Shown piece by piece: positions 1 to 5,206 of a stretch of DNA of 5,206 bases. Under the pieces are notes generated by a model. That model worked only from the letters and a program-made list of their open reading frames with translations. It ran no database searches and had not been told where the DNA came from. The translations under genes were made by a program, and so were the position numbers. Numbering within the stretch: the first letter of the stretch is position 1; each line of letters begins with the position of its first letter. The stretch covers positions 1 to 5,206 of the forward strand of contig SIRY01000104.1 of assembly GCA_004366215.1 (NCBI GenBank). The letters are read 5' to 3'. This DNA comes from Actinomycetota bacterium (GTDB taxonomy: Bacteria; Actinomycetota; Acidimicrobiia; Acidimicrobiales; Acidimicrobiaceae).

Positions 1-580
1 GTACAACAAGACGCTCGGTCGGTTCCAACTCGTCGGTATCCCTCCCGCCCCGCGGGGCGTACCGCAGATCGAGGTGACCTTCGACATCGACGCGAACGGC
101 ATCGTGCACGTCTCGGCCAAGGACCGGGCGACCAGCAAGGAGCAGTCGATCACCATCACAGGAACGACGTCCCTGTCGAAGGATGAGATCGAGCGTATGG
201 TACGCGACGCCGAAGCGCACGAAGCCGAAGATCGCAGGCGGCGCGAGGAGGCCGAGATCCGCAACAACGCCGACACGCTCGTCTACCAGACCGAGAAGTT
301 GCTCGCAGAGCAGGGTGACAAGCTGTCGGGCCCCGAGCGCGACCGCGTCAGCGAGGCCCTCGGCCAACTCAAGCTGGCGCTCGACGGATCTGACGTCCAG
401 GCCATCAAGAGCGCGACAGAGGCGCTGACTTCGGCGTCGCAGAGCTTCACGCAACGGCTCTACGAGGAGGCCGCACGCAACGCGCAGCAAGCTACCTCGA
501 GCGGGGCTGGATCAGCGCCCAACGACGACGAGGTGGTCGATGCGGAGATCGTCGACGAGTCGGGTGAGGAGAGGTCGTAA
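1..580 (+). CDS. dnaK: Chaperone protein DnaK (Hsp70), C-terminal part, 5' truncated by the window edge
   Basis: Hsp70 is an ATP-driven cytoplasmic chaperone that binds exposed hydrophobic segments of unfolded proteins. The gene enters from the left; its reading frame starts at base 2 and gives 192 residues up to the TAA at 578-580. The first visible residues ([18 protein letters not shown], then [21 protein letters not shown]) are the end of the substrate-binding beta domain and are nearly identical to the family. The helical lid follows ([19 protein letters not shown] and about 90 more residues). After it come a short Ala/Ser/Gly linker and an acidic tail with the [12 protein letters not shown] motif that bacterial DnaKs share. 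The nucleotide-binding domain and promoter lie outside the window. A GTG at 74 could be mistaken for a start, but conserved DnaK sequence continues in frame before it. grpE begins 2 nt downstream, so co-transcription is very likely. By comparison with E. coli DnaK, about two thirds of the protein is missing. Confidence 0.98.
   Translation, partial: YNKTLGRFQLVGIPPAPRGVPQIEVTFDIDANGIVHVSAKDRATSKEQSITITGTTSLSKDEIERMVRDAEAHEAEDRRRREEAEIRNNADTLVYQTEKLLAEQGDKLSGPERDRVSEALGQLKLALDGSDVQAIKSATEALTSASQSFTQRLYEEAARNAQQATSSGAGSAPNDDEVVDAEIVDESGEERS
566..574 (+). promoter_or_regulatory. Ribosome binding site of grpE, inside the dnaK 3' end
   Basis: The purine run GAGGAGAGG lies in the last codons of dnaK and ends 8 nt before the grpE ATG. 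It supports the ATG at 583 as the start. It also implies that ribosomes finishing dnaK pass over the grpE initiation region, so grpE translation is probably coupled to dnaK. Confidence 0.75.
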
Positions 581-582
581 GG

Positions 583-1245
583 ATGCCAGTGTCTGAACCC
601 CGCGACGAGGCACCGAGCGAGGCGCGTCGTCCTGAGGACGTCGCCCCTGAGGAGGACCTCCCTCCTCAGGGGCTCAACTCCACGGAGGCCGACGAGGTCG
701 CAGACGCCGCTCAGAGCGACGCCGACGGCTCTGAGGATCAGAGCGTCGGCGACGTCTCAGCGCCGCGGCCCGAGGACGACCCGGTCGTCGCCGCGATCCT
801 CGAGGACCTCCAGACGGTCACACGCGAACGCGACGAGTTCCTCGAGGCAGCGCAGCGTCTCCAGGCCGAGTTCAAGAACTACCGGGAGCGTGTCGCACGA
901 CAGCAGGCCGAGGCCGGTCAGAGCGCGGTTGCACACTTCGTCACCAAGCTGCTGCCGGCGCTCGACACGCTCGAGCTCGCGCTCGCACACGCGAGCCATG
1001 AGGGGGGCTCCCCAGAGGCGGCGTCCGCGCTCGCTCAGGTTCGAGGAGTTCTCCACGGGATCCTCACCAAGGAGGGCCTCGAGGTCATCGAGCCCGTCGG
1101 CAAGCGGTTCGACCCGACGGAGGCCGACGCCGTCGCCCACGAGACGGGCGAGGGCGAGCCGACCGTCACGGAGGTGTTTCGGCTCGGGTACCGCTGGCGC
1201 GGACAGGTCATTCGACCGGCCATGGTCAAGGTGAGCGGAGCATGA
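583..1245 (+). CDS. grpE: GrpE, nucleotide exchange factor for DnaK
   Basis: GrpE is a homodimeric cytoplasmic co-chaperone that opens the DnaK nucleotide-binding cleft so ADP leaves and ATP and client exchange can proceed. The 220-residue product has three parts. Residues 1-66 are an acidic, probably disordered tail rich in Glu, Asp, Pro and Ser. Residues about 67-110 are a charged helix with LQAEFKNYRERV, the family coiled-coil signature. The rest is a helical bundle and beta-rich head, with RFDPTEADAVAHE at 175-187 and GYRWRGQVIRPAMVKV at 203-218. The head matches the GrpE signature, but the usual FDP-x-x-HEAV reads FDPTEADAV, so the normally conserved His is Ala181. The ATG has a good ribosome binding site and only 2 nt separate it from the dnaK stop. 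The first 170 bases contain unusually strong inverted repeats, listed separately. Length is normal for actinobacterial GrpE, whose N-terminal tails are long. Confidence 0.97.
   Translation: MPVSEPRDEAPSEARRPEDVAPEEDLPPQGLNSTEADEVADAAQSDADGSEDQSVGDVSAPRPEDDPVVAAILEDLQTVTRERDEFLEAAQRLQAEFKNYRERVARQQAEAGQSAVAHFVTKLLPALDTLELALAHASHEGGSPEAASALAQVRGVLHGILTKEGLEVIEPVGKRFDPTEADAVAHETGEGEPTVTEVFRLGYRWRGQVIRPAMVKVSGA
628..640 (+). repeat. Short odd-centred palindrome in the grpE 5' region
   Basis: CGTCCT and AGGACG flank a single central G, giving six-base inverted arms in the part of grpE that encodes the acidic tail. The arms are too close to form a stable hairpin alone. The core CCTGAGGA (631-638) recurs at 646-653 in the left arm of the next hairpin, and both copies are complementary to TCCTCAGG at 663-670, so this copy could compete for that arm. 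Confidence 0.5.
643..673 (+). repeat. Perfect 13-bp inverted repeat with 5-nt loop inside grpE
   Basis: Bases 643-655 (GCCCCTGAGGAGG) and 661-673 (CCTCCTCAGGGGC) are exact reverse complements separated by the loop ACCTC. As RNA this is a very stable, mostly G-C hairpin 60 nt into grpE. It encodes residues 21-31 (APEEDLPPQGL) of the disordered tail, where amino acid choice is weakly constrained. No U-tract follows, so it is not a factor-independent terminator. The left arm contains AGGAGG, but no start codon lies at a usable distance. A role in mRNA processing, stability or translation rate is possible but is inference. Confidence 0.85.
711..751 (+). repeat. Long imperfect hairpin with a competing alternative arm inside grpE
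   Basis: Bases 720-734 can pair with 738-751: CGCCGAC, one bulged G at 727, then GCTCTGA, a GGA loop, and TCAGAGC followed by GTCGGCG. That makes 14 pairs with one bulge. The heptamer TCAGAGC also occurs upstream at 711-717 and can pair with the same GCTCTGA (728-734) across a 10-nt loop. The two folds exclude each other. The segment encodes acidic tail residues around 44-56. The pairing is read directly from the bases; any regulatory role is inference. Confidence 0.7.
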
Positions 1246-1275
1246 ACTCTGGTGGGCGGTCTCGGACAGTGTGAG

Positions 1276-1284
1276 AGGAGGTGA
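1276..1284 (+). promoter_or_regulatory. Ribosome binding site of dnaJ
   Basis: AGGAGGTGA is a full match to the complement of the 16S rRNA 3' end and ends 7 nt before the GTG at 1292. It decides the start. An in-frame TGA at 1286-1288 excludes any start further upstream, and the overlapping GTGs at 1281 and 1271 are in other frames. Confidence 0.85.
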
Positions 1285-1291
1285 GTGACAG

Positions 1292-2383
1292 GTGGCTCCC
1301 GCGCGAGAGTGGTTCGAGAAGGACTACTACAAGATTCTCGGCGTTCCTGAGACCGCAACCGACAAGGAGATCCAGCGCGCCTACCGCAAGCTCGCTCGTC
1401 AGTACCACCCTGACGCCAACCCCGGCCACGAGGAGCGGTTCAAGGAGATCTCTGCCGCCTACGACGTCCTCGGGGATCCGGCCAAGCGTAAGGAGTACGA
1501 CGAGGTCCGACGCCTCGGTCCGCTCGGCGACTTCGCCACGGGTGCTTCGCACGGCGGCGCGAGCGGCGCGCAGTGGAGCGCTCGCGCCGAGGACCTCGGA
1601 GACCTCATCAGCTCGCTGTTCAACCGTGGCCGACGTGAGACGAGCGGTCCGCGCCGAGGTGCTGATCAGCAGGCAGAGGTGACGATCTCGTTCGAGGACG
1701 CCGCCAAGGGAGCAGAGGTGCAGTTCACCGTGACCGGCGAAGCGGCGTGCTCCGTCTGTGGAGGCACCGGCGCCGCTCCGGGGACGGTACCTCGGACGTG
1801 CGCTCGGTGCAACGGGACCGGGAGCGTCTCAGACAACCAAGGGTTCTTCTCGATTTCGCAGCCGTGCCCAGCGTGTCACGGCCGCGGGCTCATCATCGAG
1901 CGGCCCTGCCCCTCGTGTCACGGAACTGGCACGGAGCATCGCACCCGCGTCGTCAAGGCGCGCATCCCGGCGGGAGTCGAGCCCGAGTCCACCATTCGCC
2001 TGCGCGGCCGCGGCGCCCCGGGCCGAAACGGCGGTCCAGCAGGCGACCTCTTCGTCAAGGTGCACGTCCTGCCGCACCCCTACCTTGGGCGGCGAGGAGC
2101 GGACCTGACGATCCGTCGGTCTATCAGCTTCGCAGAGGCGGCGCTCGGCACCGTCCTGACCGTCCCGACGCTCGAGGGAACCGTCTCGGTCAAGGTCCCT
2201 CCTGGAACGACGGCAGGGACGACGCTGCGCGTACGGGGCAAGGGGCTCGCGAACCCAAAGCGCCGGGGTGCTCGCGGAGACCTCCTCGTCACCGTCGACA
2301 TCGCCGTACCAGAGCACCTCGACGCTCGCCAGCGGCGCTACCTCGAGGACTTCGCTCGGGTCTTCCCGAGCCACACCGCCTAA
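1292..2383 (+). CDS. dnaJ: Chaperone protein DnaJ (Hsp40 class A), DnaJ1-like
   Basis: DnaJ binds unfolded proteins, passes them to DnaK and triggers ATP hydrolysis by DnaK. The 363-residue protein starts at a GTG; its opening (AREWFEKDYYKILGV) resembles mycobacterial DnaJ1. The J domain spans about 11-73 with the essential HPD at 39-41. A Gly-containing linker covers 76-123. Four CxxCxGxG zinc motifs lie at 153-160, 170-177, 192-199 and 206-213, all cysteines present, so both zinc sites should form. The two C-terminal client-binding domains flank the zinc module and end in the dimerisation region after LDARQRRYLEDF. The linker is poor for a Gly/Phe region: about ten glycines but only two phenylalanines. 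The loop after HPDANPG is some four residues shorter than in mycobacterial DnaJ1. The gene sits 46 nt after grpE and 27 nt before hspR, matching the actinobacterial dnaK operon. Confidence 0.98.
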   Translation: MAPAREWFEKDYYKILGVPETATDKEIQRAYRKLARQYHPDANPGHEERFKEISAAYDVLGDPAKRKEYDEVRRLGPLGDFATGASHGGASGAQWSARAEDLGDLISSLFNRGRRETSGPRRGADQQAEVTISFEDAAKGAEVQFTVTGEAACSVCGGTGAAPGTVPRTCARCNGTGSVSDNQGFFSISQPCPACHGRGLIIERPCPSCHGTGTEHRTRVVKARIPAGVEPESTIRLRGRGAPGRNGGPAGDLFVKVHVLPHPYLGRRGADLTIRRSISFAEAALGTVLTVPTLEGTVSVKVPPGTTAGTTLRVRGKGLANPKRRGARGDLLVTVDIAVPEHLDARQRRYLEDFARVFPSHTA

Positions 2384-2390
2384 CGGGTAC

Positions 2391-2397
2391 GAGGAGG
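2391..2397 (+). promoter_or_regulatory. Ribosome binding site of hspR
   Basis: GAGGAGG precedes the ATG at 2411 with 13 nt between, longer than usual, so initiation may be weaker than for the neighbours, which would suit a repressor. An in-frame TGA at 2399-2401 rules out a start upstream of 2411. Confidence 0.65.
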
Positions 2398-2410
2398 TTG
2401 AGTCGAGACC

Positions 2411-2827
2411 ATGCCTCGACGGAGCAGCAACGAGCACGTCGACGCGACGCGTGGGGTCTACGTCATCTCGGTGGCTGCCGAGCTCACCGGCCTCCACCCC
2501 CAGACGCTGCGCATCTACGAGCGTCGCGGCCTCGTCGAGCCTCGCAGAACTGGGGGTGGCTCGCGACGATACTCGGAGGCTGACCTCGCCAAGTTGAGGC
2601 GCATCGTCGAGCTCACGGAGGAGGGGCTCAACCTCGAGGGCGTCCGGCGCGTCATCGAGCTCGAGGAGGAGGTTGCGCGCCTGCGCAACGAGCTTGAGGC
2701 GGAGCGCCGTCGGGCGAGGGAGCGCGAGCGGGAGCTCCACCGCCACTACCGACGGGATCTCGTTCCGCTCTCCCAAGCCGTCACCGTGTGGCAGCCGAGC
2801 TACCAACGACGTCGGAGCGACCGCTAG
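2411..2827 (+). CDS. hspR: HspR, MerR-family heat shock repressor
   Basis: HspR represses the dnaK operon and often clpB and other chaperone genes by binding the HAIR inverted repeat; in Streptomyces and mycobacteria DnaK acts as its co-repressor. The product has 138 residues. VYVISVAAELTGLHPQTLRI (16-35) followed by YERRGLVEP (36-44) is the MerR helix-turn-helix in its HspR form. Residues 50-55 (GSRRYS) form the wing that precedes the second helical pair. Residues about 80-115 are a highly charged Glu/Arg coiled coil likely to dimerise. The C-terminus has AVTVWQP (123-129), similar to the VVW(K/R)P ending of other HspRs. No cysteines or effector domain are visible, as expected for HspR rather than a metal or drug sensor. 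HspR is distinguished from other MerR proteins both by sequence and by its place behind dnaJ. No full HAIR site is visible in this window, so its main operator should be upstream of dnaK. Confidence 0.95.
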   Translation: MPRRSSNEHVDATRGVYVISVAAELTGLHPQTLRIYERRGLVEPRRTGGGSRRYSEADLAKLRRIVELTEEGLNLEGVRRVIELEEEVARLRNELEAERRRARERERELHRHYRRDLVPLSQAVTVWQPSYQRRRSDR

Positions 2828-2866
2828 CCGCCTCACGCCCCCACGCGACGTTTCACACGAGATCGT

Positions 2867-2886
2867 CCGGGTGCAGGGCCACCCGG
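2867..2886 (+). repeat. Perfect 7-bp hairpin just upstream of the clpB ribosome binding site
   Basis: CCGGGTG (2867-2873) and CACCCGG (2880-2886) are exact reverse complements around the loop CAGGGC. The stem ends one base before AAGGAGGAG, so the Shine-Dalgarno stays free. No U-tract follows, so it is not an intrinsic terminator. It could protect a processed clpB mRNA 5' end, or influence ribosome access by position; both are inference. Confidence 0.75.
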
Positions 2887-2887
2887 C

Positions 2888-2896
2888 AAGGAGGAG
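2888..2896 (+). promoter_or_regulatory. Ribosome binding site of clpB
   Basis: AAGGAGGAG is a strong match to the anti-Shine-Dalgarno; its AGGAGG core ends 6 nt before the ATG at 2901. It settles the start at 2901 over the in-frame GTG at 2871, which lies inside the upstream hairpin and has no such site. Confidence 0.85.
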
Positions 2897-2900
2897 AGTT

Positions 2901-5206
2901 ATGCCAACTGAGTTCCAAGCGACGGAGAAGCTCCACGCAGCGCTCCTCGACGCGAAGCGGCTCGCGAGCGAGCGCCACAACCCAGAGGTCACCCCGGCGC
3001 ACCTCGGCGTCGCCATCGTCGATCAGGCTGACGGCATCGGACCGCTCGTCCTCGAGCGGGCCGGCCTCGATGTCGCCGAGGTGCGCCGCCGACTCATCGA
3101 GTCCATCGACCGCCTTCCCCGGGTCTCAGCGAGTGCGGACGACCCTGACTTCTCGGGCTCGCTGCGGCGGGCGATCGAGCGAGCGACTCGCCTGCGCAGC
3201 GAGTTCGGCGACGACTACCTCTCGGTCGAACACGTCCTCCTCGCGATCGCTCGGGATCTTGGCCTCAGCGAGGATCGTCTCCGCGCGGCGATCGAGGCGG
3301 TACGCCACGGCAGGCGCGTCACCTCAGCGAACCCAGAGGACACCCTCGACGCGCTGCGTAAGTACGGCCGTGACCTCACGGACGAGGCGCGTCGTGGCAA
3401 GCTCGACCCTGTCATCGGACGCGACGAGGAGATTCGCCGTGTCATCCAGATCCTCTCGCGGCGCCAGAAGAACAATCCCGTGCTCATCGGCGAGCCGGGC
3501 GTCGGCAAAACCGCGATCGTCGAGGGGCTCGCTCGACGCGTCGTCGAGGGTGACGTCCCAGAGAGCTTGAAGAACCGACGGATCATCGCCCGCGACCTCG
3601 GAGCGATGGTTGCGGGCAGCCAGTACCGCGGGCAGTTCGAGGAGCGGCTCAAGAGCGTGCTCGAGGAGATTCGTCAGAGCGAAGGCGGCATCATCACCTT
3701 CGTCGACGAGCTCCACACGGTCGTCGGGGCGGGCAAGACCGAGGGTGCCCTCGACGCATCGAACATGCTCAAGCCACTCCTCGCTCGCGGCGAGCTACGC
3801 ATGATCGGCGCGACGACCCTCGACGAGTACCGCAAGTACATCGAGTCCGACGCCGCGCTCGAGCGTCGCTTCGCCAAGGTCATCGTCGACCAGCCGAGCG
3901 TCGAGGAGACCATCGCGATCCTGCGAGGGCTCAAGGAGCGTTACGAGGTCCACCACGGGGTTCGGATTCAAGACGCCGCACTCGTCGCCGCGGCGGTCCT
4001 CTCCGACCGCTACATCGCCGACCGCTTCCTCCCTGACAAGGCGATCGACCTCGTCGACGAGGCGATGGCGCGACTGCGCATGGAGATCGACTCTCGACCA
4101 GAGGAGATCGACACCGTCGAGCGGCGCCTGCGCCAGCTCGAGATCGAGCGCATCTCGCTCGCGAACGAGACCGACCGTGCGTCTCGCGAGCGGTTGGCTC
4201 GCCTCGACCAGGAGATCGCAGCGGCTCGCGAGGAGCTCGAGCAGCTCACGAAGCAGTGGGAGGCTGAGCGAAGCGCCATCAGCGTCATTCGAAGCCTCAA
4301 AGAGCAGCTCGAAGAGCTGCGTCAGCAGGCTGACCAGTTCGAGCGCCAAGGTCTCCTCGACCGCGCAGCGGAGATCCTCTACGGTCAGATACCTCAGCTC
4401 GAGCAACGCATCGAGCACGCGACGGAGAGCCTCGCCAAGAGCCAAGGCGGTCGACGGATGCTCAAGGAAGAGGTCGACCCGGAGGACATCGCAGAGGTAG
4501 TCGCCGCTGCGACCGGTATCCCGGTGTCGAAGCTCCTCGAGAGTGAGGCGAAGAAGCTGCTCCACATCGAAGATGCGCTCCGCGAGCGCGTCGTGGGTCA
4601 GGACGCCGCCATCGAGGCGGTCGCCAACGCGATTCGACGCAGCCGCGCTGGGATCGCTGATCGCCATCGACCTATCGGCTCGTTCCTGTTCCTCGGTCCA
4701 ACCGGGGTCGGCAAGACCGAGACGGCAAAAGCCCTCGCCGCCTACCTCTTCGACGACGAGCGCGCCATGATTCGAATCGACATGAGCGAGTACCAGGAGC
4801 GTCACAGCGTCGCGCGGCTCGTCGGCGCTCCTCCTGGCTACGTCGGCTACGAGGAGGGTGGCCAGCTCACTGAGGCGGTGCGACGGCGACCCTACTCCGT
4901 CATCCTCTTCGACGAGATCGAGAAGGCACACCACGACGTCTTCAACGTCTTCCTCCAGATCCTCGACGACGGTCGTCTCACCGACAGCCAGGGACGGGTC
5001 GTCAACTTCACCAACACCATCCTCATCATGACCTCGAACCTGACCGAGGATCCACGGCAGTTCTTCAAGCCGGAGTTCGTCAACCGCATCGACGAGATCG
5101 TGCGGTTCCACGAGCTCGGGCCGGAGGTGCTACGCCGCATCGTCGACCTCCAGCTGCGCCAGCTCGCAGAGCGTCTCGAGGAGCGAGGGCTCAAGCTCAG
5201 CGTGAC
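2901..5206 (+). CDS. clpB: ClpB (Hsp100) disaggregase, 3' truncated by the window edge
   Basis: ClpB is a hexameric AAA+ ATPase that threads aggregated proteins through its pore in cooperation with DnaK. The frame stays open from the ATG to the last base: 768 codons, no stop. The N-domain covers 1-145. AAA-1 has Walker A GEPGVGKT (197-204), pore-loop Tyr242, Walker B DE at 269-270 and arginine fingers 322-323. A complete coiled-coil middle domain, about 395-525, identifies ClpB rather than ClpC or ClpA. AAA-2 has Walker A GPTGVGKT (599-606), pore-loop GYVGY (646-650), Walker B DE at 671-672, sensor-1 Asn713 and arginine finger Arg729. About 80 residues, including the C-terminal small domain, lie beyond the edge. 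Two places are shorter than relatives: the second N-domain repeat, by roughly ten residues compared with mycobacterial ClpB, and the stretch after Asn713, where [16 protein letters not shown] replaces a longer TSNLGS-type segment. The gene follows hspR by 73 nt, consistent with control by HspR. Confidence 0.97.
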   Translation, partial: MPTEFQATEKLHAALLDAKRLASERHNPEVTPAHLGVAIVDQADGIGPLVLERAGLDVAEVRRRLIESIDRLPRVSASADDPDFSGSLRRAIERATRLRSEFGDDYLSVEHVLLAIARDLGLSEDRLRAAIEAVRHGRRVTSANPEDTLDALRKYGRDLTDEARRGKLDPVIGRDEEIRRVIQILSRRQKNNPVLIGEPGVGKTAIVEGLARRVVEGDVPESLKNRRIIARDLGAMVAGSQYRGQFEERLKSVLEEIRQSEGGIITFVDELHTVVGAGKTEGALDASNMLKPLLARGELRMIGATTLDEYRKYIESDAALERRFAKVIVDQPSVEETIAILRGLKERYEVHHGVRIQDAALVAAAVLSDRYIADRFLPDKAIDLVDEAMARLRMEIDSRPEEIDTVERRLRQLEIERISLANETDRASRERLARLDQEIAAAREELEQLTKQWEAERSAISVIRSLKEQLEELRQQADQFERQGLLDRAAEILYGQIPQLEQRIEHATESLAKSQGGRRMLKEEVDPEDIAEVVAAATGIPVSKLLESEAKKLLHIEDALRERVVGQDAAIEAVANAIRRSRAGIADRHRPIGSFLFLGPTGVGKTETAKALAAYLFDDERAMIRIDMSEYQERHSVARLVGAPPGYVGYEEGGQLTEAVRRRPYSVILFDEIEKAHHDVFNVFLQILDDGRLTDSQGRVVNFTNTILIMTSNLTEDPRQFFKPEFVNRIDEIVRFHELGPEVLRRIVDLQLRQLAERLEERGLKLSV

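Larger units (their letters stand above)
2828..2900 (+). promoter_or_regulatory. hspR-clpB intergenic leader, no clear promoter or HAIR site
   Basis: This 73-bp gap is the longest between genes here. I find neither a HAIR repeat (CTTGAGT-N7-ACTCAAG) nor CIRCE, and no convincing -35/-10 pair. It holds a perfect hairpin (2867-2886) and the clpB Shine-Dalgarno sequence. Read-through from hspR is the simplest model, although a clpB promoter inside the hspR coding region cannot be excluded. Confidence 0.5.

Noticed and set aside
46..59. 14-bp perfect palindrome CGCCCCGCGGGGCG in dnaK
   Set aside because: It encodes part of the invariant PPAPRGVP segment of DnaK. G/C-ending codons for Ala, Pro, Arg and Gly readily produce it, and it has no loop, so there is little reason to infer a function.
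74..580. Stand-alone 168-residue gene starting at GTG 74
   Set aside because: Conserved DnaK sequence continues in frame from base 2 to this GTG, so the GTG is an internal Val codon of dnaK and not a start.
643..673. Factor-independent terminator at the grpE inverted repeat
   Set aside because: The stem is strong, but it is followed by GGCTCAACTCC with no U-tract, and it sits within an intact reading frame with co-oriented operon genes downstream.
2398..2403. TTGAGT before hspR, resembling half of the HspR operator (HAIR)
   Set aside because: The matching ACTCAA half is absent at the required distance (the sequence there is ATGCCTC, the hspR start). A single 6-mer is not evidence of an operator.
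1747..2583. 278-codon plus-strand open frame overlapping dnaJ and hspR
   Set aside because: The product is an Arg/Pro/His-rich out-of-frame translation, while the overlapping dnaJ frame contains all four zinc motifs and a full C-terminal domain.
2871..2900. Upstream GTG start for clpB at 2871
   Set aside because: It would add ten residues with no similarity to ClpB N-termini, it lies in a hairpin, and the strong ribosome binding site is placed for the ATG at 2901.
1829..3016. 395-codon open frame on the minus strand across dnaJ, hspR and clpB
   Set aside because: It spans three well-supported plus-strand genes and their spacers, has no plausible ribosome binding site that I noticed, and shows no domain. 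It is a composition shadow.
3795..5111. 438-codon open frame on the minus strand opposite clpB
   Set aside because: It lies wholly antisense to a conserved ClpB coding frame that runs open to the window end. Its product is a Leu/Asp/Glu/Val-rich run with no recognisable domain, which is what the complement of GAG, CTC and GAC codons gives in a high-G+C genome.

Overview
The window is one strand-consistent chaperone operon read left to right: the 3' end of dnaK, then complete grpE, dnaJ and hspR, then clpB, which runs off the right edge. Base composition is high in G+C (about two thirds by eye), with codons strongly biased to C or G in the third position (CTC, GTC, ATC, GAG, GAC, CGC). The order dnaK-grpE-dnaJ-hspR, with a MerR-type HspR repressor instead of HrcA/CIRCE, is a hallmark of Actinobacteria. 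The protein sequences also look actinobacterial: the DnaJ N-terminus resembles mycobacterial DnaJ1, HspR carries the HPQTLRIYERRGL helix-turn-helix, and ClpB has a full middle domain. clpB directly behind hspR and some lineage-type deletions point to a deep-branching actinobacterium such as an Acidimicrobiia-like lineage, but that placement is a guess.

Layout: positions 1-580 hold the C-terminal 192 codons of DnaK (end of the substrate-binding beta domain, lid and acidic tail). grpE (583-1245) starts 2 nt after the dnaK stop. dnaJ (1292-2383, GTG start) follows after 46 nt, hspR (2411-2827) after 27 nt, and clpB (2901 to the edge) after 73 nt. Each start has a purine-rich Shine-Dalgarno sequence. 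There is no gap over 300 bases, no RNA gene, no mobile element and no CRISPR array. I see no convincing promoter or factor-independent terminator, so all five genes are probably served mainly by a promoter upstream of dnaK, outside the window.

The proteins form one machine plus its regulator. DnaJ delivers unfolded clients to DnaK and stimulates its ATPase, GrpE exchanges ADP for ATP on DnaK, and ClpB works with DnaK to pull proteins out of aggregates. HspR represses the set; in studied actinobacteria DnaK is its co-repressor, which closes a feedback loop.

The protein content is ordinary core biology, and I do not see a new system. What merits a second look is RNA-level structure: the 5' part of grpE, which encodes a weakly constrained acidic tail, holds a perfect 13-bp inverted repeat and a second long hairpin with an alternative partner. 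A further perfect 7-bp hairpin ends one base before the clpB ribosome binding site. ClpB, GrpE and DnaJ also show small departures from their family consensus.
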